The notes under the pieces: generated by a model
Told to the model about the DNA's origin: nothing
The model's database searches: none
The model's input: the letters and a program-made list of their open reading frames with translations, nothing else
NCBI GenBank assembly: GCA_021014325.1
Contig: CM037473.1
Coordinates: 11,115,501-11,179,500, forward strand
DNA: 64,000 bases
Direction: 5' to 3'
DNA from: Plazaster borealis
Lineage: Eukaryota; Echinodermata; Asteroidea; Forcipulatida; Labidiasteridae
Part shown: positions 34,601-46,600 of the stretch, piece by piece
Numbering within the stretch: position 1 is the stretch's first letter
Layout of the letters: every line of letters starts with the position of its first letter
Translations under genes and position numbers: made by a program

Positions 34601-37600
34601 AACTTCAGAAGGAGTCGTTTCTCACAATGTTTTATGTTATCAACAGCTCTAAATTGCTCGTTACCAAGTAAGTTTTTATGCTATTTTTTTGGAGTAATTA
34701 ACAAACGTGTACAGTGTCTTTAACTAAGTTTTGAAACTACTAACCTTCACCCTCATTTGGTGTGGTCCCGTACTGAATTGACAGCACAACATGAGGCTCT
34801 GCAATGCCATCAAGCTCAACAACCTCCGATACATCCACTTCATCAAACACAACCTGTGGGACTGGAACGGCCACCCGATGCTTTGGGGTCAGTGCGGTGG
34901 TTGCTTCTACGGTATCGCTTTGCCCGTCGGTTGCAAAGGATGATATGAATACTGATTCACAGTCCTTGGTTTGTAAAGTCTTGCCGTTGAGGATAAGGCT
35001 AATGGTGACAAAGAGCTTTTCAGTTTGAAAGTCGGCCAACTGTGGTAATAAAGAGAAATACATATAATAACTTATACACCATTTCAGAAGAGTAAATTAG
35101 TTCTTATATCCTTTCTAGTTTTCAATAAAACCGTCCTAAAACCAACATGTGAACATTTTTATCAAATTGTATTAATAGGTAGTCATGTTACCAACAAAAC
35201 AGTGATTGACGATTAAGGATTAAATGCTCTGTCCAAAAGTACATCCTTATTTAAGCAATGTTCCGAAAATTGCAACTACAGCACATAGTTTAAGTGTGCT
35301 TCTGGCCACCTGGCATGTGGCCCTCCAGTGGAGGGCAATAATGAATGACCATGAGCAGTGGTTCTTCAAAAGCAAAATCGCATTTGATTTTCCCATTAAA
35401 TAGATAGGCCAGTTGTACAGGACAGTATTCCTAAAAATGGCAGTATTTCAGTTATATGTGCAATAAAGAAAAAGGGAAGAGAGACTTTGTGAGCATGTCT
35501 ACTCCTTGAAACCAAGGACTTTAACAAAAGGGATCCGGTGTTTCGACAGACTGATGACGTGCTCACTTCACTTTCATATGTACAAAACCAATGGAGATGT
35601 CGCTAAAAAAAAGTTAAAACAATGGGAGAACAAAGAGAAGTTCTTGATTTACTGGGTTGACAAACATGTATGTGAGCGTGTGCACCTGTTGACACTAAGG
35701 ACTCTAATAAAAGCAGTCTGGGTGTTTTGACAGCCTGACATTAATCCTCGCTTCACTTTCATGTAAAAACCAATGGAGACATTGCTTTAAAAAAAACTCA
35801 GTCCAAACAACGGGTAAAAAAATTTACACTCATGTATGAGCATTCACTTAAAGTTCGACGGACCGTTATCCTAATCGAGCCATCTTGTTTTTCCCACATT
35901 CAAATCAAGTTTACCAAACTATGGCTGATGGAAGGAAAATGGTGTGGTCCCTTTCTGCTAAAGTATCTATGTATTGGTAGTGTATACAGATAATATATGA
36001 TAATCAAGGTAAGTGCAGCTTCAATGCTACCTGACTTGTCGTAAGGTTCCATTTCAGCTTCAGACCAATATTTTTCAGGCCTGCTTTAGACAGTTTGATG
36101 TGCTGTTCAGATGGTTCCGGTTCCGGTTGAGGTGCTTCTGATGGGGCTTCAGATGCTTGTTCAATTGGTTGAGATGCTTCCTCTTCGCTCGGTGCTTCAG
36201 AAATGTCCTCGGCTTGAGGCTCCTGTGCTGGTGTAAGAGCTGATGGCTCACGCAATCTTTGAAGAACAAGAAAGAAGATTTAAAGGGAAGGTCTACGTTT
36301 GGTAATCACTCTTAAAATTAATGCCAATAAAAACCTACTTGTTTAGAAGTACAGCAGCTTTCGATAGTATAAAGCATTTTGAGAATCATTTCACTTTGAA
36401 GCAGTTTTTATCCCCCAAAATTTGAATCTGAGAAACAATACTGTCAGTTAAGTTTCGCAGATTGTGTATTCCCAATATGGATTATTCTTCCTGCGTGTAC
36501 ATAACCGCTCCGGATTTTTTGCGATATTTCAAAAATGCGACCACCTTATGAAATGAAATTTTCACAGGCTAGTTTTATTGTATGTATATCTACATTTATA
36601 TATATAGGATTTAAACAATCGAACGGTTCAAAAACCACAGGTATACTTTCCCTTTAAATTTACAGAAAACATATTTATCAAAGACAGTCGTTTTTGGTTG
36701 TTGAAGCCTTGATCATTAAGAAAGTACTCTACATAGTTCCCAATAGACGCCATTTTTTGGCAACTTTGGGTTTGGCCTATGAGCTGCGTCAAGCGTTCTA
36801 ATTGTTAAATCCAGCCAAGTGATTCACTGACGAATCATGCATGGCATTTGGTAGAACTTCCGCATGCCACATTGTATTTACGCAAAACACATAGTTGTGC
36901 ATTAAAAAAATGACTATAATTTCCCGTAAAGATGGCTGACTTTACGCTGTGTGAATTCAAATGGGAACTATCTATTTAGGTAATAACAATAAAGTCCAAA
37001 ACTAGCTGAAGAGGTGGACAGTGTACTTACTGAGGTGTTTTACTGTTAACTTCAGGCAAAGCAGTTGGTGTTTTACCAGCTTGAATATCTTGATATGTTC
37101 TCACAAGATCAAGAGTGAGTACGTCAAAGGGTTCACTCAGAAAAACCTGAAAAATCATACAAGAAACAAGCAAAAACACTACAGTACTTGGAAATGCCTT
37201 GTTAAGCTTTCAGATTGAAACTCAAAAAGTTAGTTTTTTGATCATCCATTATCATGGTGCAGCAGGCTTGTTTTTCCATTAGTCAGAGCAAGACCTGACT
37301 GTGGCTATGGCTGTTGCTAAGGGTTTGCTATGGGCCTTCTGTGCTTCAATACATGTTCACGTGATGATCAAGCCGCATCTGCAGCTACAGCTGCTAATTC
37401 GGACACAGCCTAATCAAACAATAATGAACAAAATAGTCTGGTCCCATTTACATTACGAGAATACATACTATCATTGTCAATCGGTATGAAGCGAATATTA
37501 CAAAGAGGCTGCATCCCAATAATACCTGTCTCATCTGGTGGTAGTCCACAGCTTTCATGAATTTGTCTTTCAATAAAACAAGGAGAGCGAGGCACACATC

Positions 37601-40600
37601 CTCAAGTACTAGCCGGTTCCATCCGCTGGTGAAGCACTGATCCCAGACGTACATCACTGCTTGTGTCTTCAGTATGCATACAAATCCCTGCAAATGAATA
37701 GTATTGTCATGTCAGTGAAATCTTTGAATGTTTCTTGAATCATTAGTTTAATTTGGTTGACCTCGGAACCAGAAACATTAATTGAATTTTTTTAGTTTCA
37801 TTTTAAAATGACCCATATGGAATGGATGGTGAAATAGCCCATCAGTGCAAAAACATTGTATCTTGATTTTGCAAAAACGTTGCATCTCGCAAGAAATTAG
37901 GGTGTTGTGGCCGAGCGGTTAAGAGCATCGAATTTAAGTTCTGGTGGTTAAGTCATCAGGGTGTGGGTTCGAATCCCGGTCATGACACTTGTGTCCTTGA
38001 GCAAGACACTTAACTATAATTGCTTCTCTTCACCCAGGGGTATAAATGGGTACCTGCGATCGAGGGTAGAGGTTGATATTGTGTTTGAAAAAGCCTTTGG
38101 AGCGCCACGGCAGCTCGGGGCTGTATACTCCCCAGGGAGCTGAGAAAGATTAAAGGAATGTTATTGGCCCAATGACCAGGACACTAATGTAAAGCGCATT
38201 GATACGTTTATTGTAAAATGCGCTATATAAGAACTTGTTATTATTATTATTATTAATTGCACCGTACAAAATAATCGGTTTTTTGTGTAGATCCGGGCTA
38301 TTTTAAGTAAGGTACAACGTTTTGACAATTTCAATCTCAGGCTTAACCTAAGTGCTATTTTAGGAGATACAACGTTTTTGCACTGGCACGACGAAATTAA
38401 CTCACACTTACAAACACTAAAGCATTGTATATTCTTTACCTCTCCAATCCACTTGCGTAGAAACATGATCGGATTAGCAAGAAGCTCTTTTGAGGTAGCA
38501 GTCATTGCATCGTTAGCATTGGTGCTCCAACTCAGTGCAGCAGCTTTCCTCTTCTCAGCGTCTATCAACTGAACCAGGAATTCCTGACACAAAAATAAAT
38601 CATTCAATTGCATTCAATCATTAAAAATCCAGAGTCTTTATCTTTTACATGTTGAACTGAAAGGTGTTAGATTGGAAATGGACCTTAGTTATTACGACAT
38701 GGCTGTCATTGTCTGGTTCCCTGGATGCGTGACAATGATAGTTTTTGCCTCATTTCATTAAAAAAAAGGACCAGACTATTTTACCCTTCGAGTCTGTCTT
38801 GTAACATAGATGCCTTGGATTGGCCGCCATTGCTGAGGTCAAACAATGGAAACGAGCATGAGTGTACGCGCCGCGCAAAACTCTCAGCCAATGGTAGGTC
38901 TTCACTGACCTCAGTGAGGGCGCTGCATGAGTGATCGTGATGTGTGGCCTGTGTATCATCACGCTCATCTCAAGAAGCCACGTGGTTCGACGGAGTTGAG
39001 TTGAGTTGAGTTACCTACCCATGTTCATGGGAACAATAGCACTCCCCCACTCAGCGCATAGGGACCTCACGGTGATATGCGCTATATAAGAATGTTTTTT
39101 TTTAATTATAAAACTGTCACTTTTGCTCAAAAGACCAGGCTGTCAGACAAACATTCCACTTATGCGATTACCGCGTCAAGACACGCCAAACTGCACTAGT
39201 AGTATAGTCACACGCGAGTAAACATAAAACTTGGACATGTACGTGCCCGTAAAGTGAAATTTGACACGCTGGTCTGACATCCGGGTTCTCTGCTTCCATT
39301 TTTAGTATTAGTCCAGAGTGCTGTTGACACAAACTGTTGAAGCTTCTCTTACCTTGGGGTCAAGTTTGATATTCTTGACTGCACATTCTTGTAAGTGGTT
39401 ATACAGATCCCCATCAGTAGCCTGCAGCCGAGCCATGGCTTGCTCTGCTATAGCAAACACCTCTGGCCATTTAGGGAATGCATGCTTCTGCAGGAGGTTA
39501 AGGTACAGGGCTAACTCATAGGGGTGCTCCTCTGCCAACAAAAAATAAATACAAATTTAAAAGGTATGTCAGAGCTTCAATACACACGTAGGTCTATTAT
39601 ATCACACCACAGCAGTCTTTGTCTTAGTTTTGTATTTTGTTGTATTTATAATTCTCTTCACGTTCTATATCTCTATTATTTATTTAGAATTGTAATTATT
39701 GTTTACTATATCCCCGGTTCGCCTTGCTTGTTTTTAAGTTTGCATCTTGCTTATTTTTTATTGTTCTCTGTTTGTAAGCCGCCTTGAAGCATAAGGCGCT
39801 CTAAAAATACTTTATTACTATTTTGTCTGGTACCCATTGCTTGCCAATATACATAAAAAAAAACCAGACTATTTTTTGCTTCCAATCTCAAAATTAATTG
39901 GAATATTTCAAAAGGAACAATTAATCAAAACTACTAAGCTACATGTACAGTCGTACATTAGTGCATAACACATTACAAATACTGAATGCATACATGTAGT
40001 TATAATACACAACAGATTACGTACACTTGGTGTTGCATCTATATGATCTATGTAACAAGTCAAGAACTCCGAACTCAGTACAGAATAGATTTGTACATTT
40101 GAAATTAATAAATCTAAGCAACAAGATTGTGTCTAATGCAAATGGTTTTGTGATGAATACATCAACATTTTACCTTTTTGTTGGCTATCCTGAAATGCCA
40201 GCTGGAGAGGGAAGAGCCAGGCTATGAGAAAAGGCTCATAGCTCCTGTTGTACGTGTATAAGACATTCAGTGCTTCCCTAGCCTGGGCACATGCTTTATC
40301 AAGTCTGTAGGCCTCCATACAGGGTGTTGTGTCAAATTTCTAAAACCAGAGTGTGGGAGAATGTTTCATCCATTACTCGGCTATTATAAATAATTACATT
40401 ACAATAATGTTTGTGTGTGTGTATGTTTTCATGTAGTATTTTGGGATGTTTCTTTAAGTTCAACCTCTCAAGATGTTTGAATAAACAGAATTCCTTTTAT
40501 CCAAGGAAGCTTTCAGAAGATACATTGCTGACCAAAAGGTCTGAACCTAGAATTCAAGTTTTAAGAGGTATGTCTGTATGTTGAAATCACTGTATTTCCA

Positions 40601-43600
40601 CCTTTTAGTAATTCCTGTAGTTATAGATTTCAAGGCGCTTTTGGGAGCAGTATCATCTCATCAGCACTACAGCAGTAAATTAGAGAGCATGTTTTTTTAT
40701 TGCTGAATAAAAATGCTTGTTTTCACTAAGCAGACATAAAACATGTATGTAAAAGGTCTAAATTCAGACAGACGTCTGAAATTTCACTGAAGGTAATTTC
40801 ATTTCATTGACTATTTCCATTATTGTTAAATCAACAAATACAGTAAACTAAAAGTAACTTTGAAAACAAACATAAATCAATAGCAAAGGAGGTGAAATAG
40901 ATATAAAATCAGCAGACATTACAAATTGTTACACGGGGGCATAATATTTTAGTAGGATAAGCTTGCTGCAGGAACACAGCAAAGAAAGGGCAAACAAACA
41001 AGAAAACAAAATAGCGAGGGAAGCAAATAGTTTTTGAATGATGAAGTATTGTTTAGGTATGTTTACCTCATTCACAGCTGTCTCAATCAGACCTCCAATT
41101 GGACACTCAGTTGCCCTTGTAGTCTTCAAGTCAACTTTGCCCTTTGACACAGCTTTGGCGAACCTCTTACGGGTCATCTTCTCGGAGGGTCTGAGTGAAA
41201 AATGAGTTGCACTTGTCTGTTTTCAGTCAGAATTGACAGTCTTCATGCATTTGTTACTCTTGGAAATAAATACCTTGAAGAATTTAATGCGGACTATGGC
41301 CATTTCTAACCACCGCTTAGGTCTCAACTCTGGCCTGGGCCCTGGCCACGTGTTTGGAGTCCCGTACCAAAAGAGTACGCATTTAAAAATTACTCATGAA
41401 GCCCAAGGTGTAGCCTAAGCCAAAGCTGCGCTTTCGAAAAGGGCCCATGTATCAATTTTGAGTAGCTGGTAGGCCTACGCATAAACATTATACAGTACAT
41501 TTATGAAGCAGCACACCAACCAGAAGTATTTTCACACAGGATAGTTAATTTTCAGAGCTTGCTTTCTCGAAAAAATGGTTTATTGAATCATGTGTGAGAG
41601 AATCAGTACCACACAAAAACGTAACAGCCTTAAGATACCGGCCCTTGAACATAAATATAAAAAAGTCTGAGACTAAATCACTTCAAGAAAAGTCACAATG
41701 TCAGAGCCGTTTCACAGTTTTGTTTGTTAGATAGATGTTTATTAATGGGAATATCAGTGTGATGAACTAGTCTCCACTGCTTTGTACCTTTGCTCCATTA
41801 TCAGTGGCCAGCCTCCAGCCCGGTCACAATACGCAACGAAGACCAGGCCCTCACACTTTCCCTACAATATTATTTTAAACAACATCCCAAGTTTGAAAGT
41901 CTTAACCTTGTGATGGATTTATCTGAAAGCTCTTACTTGTCTTTACTTCCCCCTCCATCATCCACCATTCTTAGAAGAATCTCTGCCCACAAGTAACCAC
42001 GCAATGTCTCTGGTAGTTGCTGCCCTGAAATTCGACGGCACACTTCATCGAGTCGGCTCGGGTCGCGCTGAAGAATTACATGCAAGGATTTGCCGAGATG
42101 ATCACTGGTGCTGCTGGACAGCTTCAACCCCCTTGATTCCTCTGAATTGGCTAAAAGTGACAAAAGCATATATGCAAATGTTATATGGGGAATTCAGAGC
42201 AGTAGCAGTTTATTTGCAGGCTGGGGAGTCCATTTCTAAACAAAAAGCAGGCAAGTCCAGCACATCCTGTTAGATGTGTTAAAGGACTGCATACTATTGA
42301 TTAAATAACATGTAGTTTGTTTGTACCAGCTTTGATCAAATTCCTTACTGGAAACATTCAAGAAGCAATTCTGCGTTAAAATGGTCTTTCGCAAAAAAAT
42401 ATAAAAACAGTTTCTTAAAATAAAACCTTCCCAAACCAAGTAAATATTTTGCAAGACTGTACACAATAATGTGCTAAAACACTAACAGCATCATACTGTA
42501 CAATACATGTATGTACCAATGAATACCTTGTTTAGCTGATCTCTCCACAATCACTAGCTCTCTTTCCAACCCGTTCTTGAAGATTTTCCTTGCGTGATCA
42601 AGGAACACATGCATCTCCGTCATTCCCTGGTCCCCTTCATCTCTCTGCTCCTGAGGTAACGGTGTAGATGAGGTACTACTGGACGACGGAGGGAGATATC
42701 CGAGTTCTTTGATGGCTTGGTCCAACTTTTCACGAAGGAGGAGCTGGGTGGAGCGATGGTGGCTTTTCTTTGCCTCAGCATCAATCGCATTCATGTCATT
42801 GGGATCCTATTAAACAAATTGTGGATTTAACTATGAGATTAAATCTCACCCTCATATTTCATCTTTGAGTGGGGGGGGCAAGGCCATTTTGTATTTTGCA
42901 AAGGGCACTTTAACAAATCTTAAGTTTGGGAAACTTTCGTTCGAAGGAGTATTAAAGCCAAGACCTGGGCCTCATTGGCCTCCATGTAATCCAGGCCTCA
43001 ACGTACCTACATGTACATAGGCAAAGTGCAAACTTTACAGAATCAAAATGTTGATATTCATTTTTTAGTTATCACACCAGCGAGAGTGAAAAACGAAGCC
43101 AAAGGCGGAGTTGGATACGGGATGCAGACGAGCTTCATTTTTCTGAAATCAACAAGCACGCCGGTGTAGTGCATTTTTATGCGACGCAGTGTTTACATGC
43201 TTACCCAAACATTTACGTGCAATTTCACTCCCAAAACGGCGAGCGTGGCAGACAGCAGCCTCCTGTGTGACGTTGGTGCAAAGGATCAATGCTCAACTTG
43301 TACTCTAGATTAGGGGATTGATACCGAAATCCTCCATAACCAGTAAAACAAAAGCACTCTGCCCAGTACCCGGATCTCAGACGTGTCCAAATTCACTAAC
43401 GTACGTGCATGCCTAATGTTTACTCGCGTGTGACTGTACTACTGTGGTCTGGTGCGCCGATGCGGTGATCGCGTGAGAGCTAGGTGGAATATTTGTCTAA
43501 CATACAGGTATTTTAAGCAAAAGTAATACATCATTAGTGCGGAGTGCTATTTGGTTACTTTGGCAGATCAACAAAAAAACCGACCCACCTGAAAATTTGG

Positions 43601-46600
43601 ATTTTGCACCACATTCTCCATGAATCGATTGATGAACAACGGTCCAAGAAGCTGCATGATCATCTGCCTACTGTCAATGTCATCATCAGCGGAAAGGTCC
43701 GACTCTAGACTCTGCGCTAGTTTCTCACTGACGCTTGCATGCACCTATCACATGGGTACAGTATAGTAGAATCAGATTTTTGGCATGAATGATAGAGATA
43801 GGGTAGGGAACTCAAGAATATTGGCTTCTTTTGTTTTCTGAAAATCTTAAGTAATAAACCACAAGAGAAACTCACTGGGTATCTTTTAAAATTATTTTGG
43901 GTTGAACAAAGAAAATTGACCAGAGCAGGACTTGAACTTGTGATCTCCGGATTAACGTGCCGGCACTCTTATCAACTGAGCTATCTAGCCCTAATGTTCG
44001 CAGTCTCCCTATTTTGTTCATATCTTTGTTTGGGGTGCCAGTCAAAAGCCATTCTAGATAGCTCAGCTGGTAGATCTCAGGCATGTTAAAGCAGAGGTCG
44101 CAGGTTCAAACTGCTCTACTGAAATTTTCTTTGTTCAACCCAAAATTATTCTCAAAATCTTGTTAAATTGAAAAACTAAACCTACAGTTTATGGGATTCT
44201 CCAAAAGCAAGAATTACAGGTATTATTTGCTGAGTTACATACAAATTGGTGGATATACACAATGTATTTTGCAAAAACAACACAACTTGTTTAACAAAAG
44301 CAGCTGCAACACGTTCAGATAGGTGTACATCAATAAATGTAATAAGGAAGAAAGTACATGTACGTCATTGTTTTGGAAGAGTAAATTTCAGCTAGTTTTC
44401 AATAAACACACCATACAAACGACCTGTGCAAATTTCAAATTCAGTGGTCACATCAGAAAAAAAAAGATTTACAATACATGTTTTGACACAGATTTTATGC
44501 ACACTCAAATCAGGCTTATTCCCACGATGGCAATCAAAATAACTGAATCACCTCTGACTTGTAGTGTCTTCAAATGCTATTCCTCGACTTTGATAGTACA
44601 CTTGTTTCAGATGGATATACTGAACGTGCTGGTACAATGTATGCACTTAATTAGTGAGCTTTGAAACTAATCAATTTGTTGTTCCAATAGACTGAGCAAG
44701 TCTCGCCCGTATTTTAACATTGTGAACTGTTAAAGTGCATGAGTTTGTTTCCTTCTCGCATTGAAGTAGTATTCGTGGGACCAAAGAGGTCCCAAAAATG
44801 TTTGAATTCGCACAAAACTTGCACGGTCTATGATTGCTAATCCCGTACTTTGTCTTTAAGGATGCTGAACAAAGTACATACAATTGTAGTCCTCCTACAT
44901 GTACGCAAAGTTAAGGAAAACAGTCACAACCAGAAACACGACATGGTTTTATACGAAAGTTTGGTAATAGACACAATCGTTGACCGGAGTCACATGACTC
45001 ATAGCATAGTGGGTATACAATGTAAACAAACCAAGTAAGCGATGCGCAGTGTGCGTGGAAAAGCAAAGCTGCTTCCGAGTGCTTCTGCCGTAGGTGCGGA
45101 AGAAGCCATGGTTGACGACTTGGCTTGGCTGCTTGGTTTGTTTACATTGTATACCCATGAGTCATGTGACTCCGTCCGCTGATTGTGTCTATTATGTCTG
45201 CTGACCATAACAATTTGGTCCATGCATTGCAACACACAAAACATTTAGAATAGGTTTGTGTAAATAAATCCGCCAAATCTGCAGTTGGTTAGAACAAGTT
45301 TTAGTACAGCCCATGCATGTAGTTTACTGTAATGATGATTTAGGAATGTTCGGCACTACATAAAAAGATAACAAAACACAACAGGAGTAAGCACGTACAC
45401 AAAATATCTGTAGAGTATGTTTTTATTCAGTTTTCCACAGTTTCAATGTATATAGATCTACATGTTATTATTCCAATTTCAAATGATGATTTCAATAAAG
45501 CTTCAGGGGAACTGTGTACCTGAATTTCTCCAAAAGTCCAACTCTTAACTCAACACGAGTTCGATGGATTAATTACTGCATGTCCAATTAAACTATTTAT
45601 CATGGACATAATGGAGAGCAGGAAAAGTTACATGTATGCACATTAATGTTTTGGGTTTTAGTTGGATGACCAGGGAAGAGTTTTAAAGATACATAGGTTG
45701 GGTTTTTCAGCTAACGTTCATGTTTGGTTTCAACGTTTTATATCTCTGACGTTTTTACCTGTGAAATTAATAAATGAAAATGAAATGAAATGAAATCTCT
45801 CACCTTGAATTGAATCTCTGTATACATATAAAACAGTACATCTACTTGTAAGCATGAAAAACATACAACAGCAAGTATTGTACATGTACAACATGTATTA
45901 AAGGCACTGAACACGTTTGGTAATTGTCAAAGACCAGTATTCTCACTTGGTGTATCCCAACATATGCATAAAATAACAAGCCTGTGAACAACTGGGCTCA
46001 ATTGGTCATTGAAGTTGCAAGAAAATGATGAAAGAAAAAACACCCTCGTTGTACAAATTTGTGTGCTTTCAGATAGGAATAACAGGCTTCTTGCAAGAAG
46101 TCTTTTATTATTTTTGTGAAAAATTACCTCTTTCTCAAAAACTACGTTACCTCAGAGGGAGTCGTTTCTCACAATGTTTTATACTATCCACAGCTCTCCG
46201 TTGCTCGTTACCAAGTAAGTTGTTATGCTAATATATATTTTGAGTAATTACCAAATGTGTACAGTGCCTTTAACCTTGAAGTGACAAACTAAAGAATCAA
46301 ATTTTTTAGAAACAATGAAATCTACTGAAATGATGTAAATTTGAAATTGTGAGTGTGTTAGGAAAGACAGATGGATGAAGACAATACAAGGAGTACAATG
46401 TAGCATAGTTGGACACTCTTTCTGTTGACTGATCATTCAGTACTACACTTTGCATAGTACATGCATAGTGTTAGCCAGAGGGTTGTCTTGGCGTCTTTTG
46501 GACACCCTGTTCTAAATTTGGACACCCCGTTTTATCTGTCATTTACATGTAAATGTATTGTAAGTGAACAGTTTGGACACCCAGTTTTTCAATTTCCAGC

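Larger units (their letters stand above)
37031..42150 (-). other. TBC-like helical domain (exons 4-10 of the minus-strand gene)
   Basis: The N-terminal helix LPETLRGYLWAEILL resembles the opening of TBC domains. A later segment, VMYVWDQCFTSGWNRLVLED, matches the terminal TBC helix (the WD element). Where catalytic TBC proteins carry IxxDxxR and YxQ, I read IETAVNE and NRSYEPFLIAW. The arginine and glutamine fingers are therefore absent. If the alignment holds, this is a GAP-inactive TBC fold. Position in protein: about residues 215-560. Confidence 0.6.

Noticed and set aside
34804..35028. Plus-strand ORFs opposite exon 12 (34757-35028)
   Set aside because: Antisense to a coding exon with consistent splicing on the minus strand.
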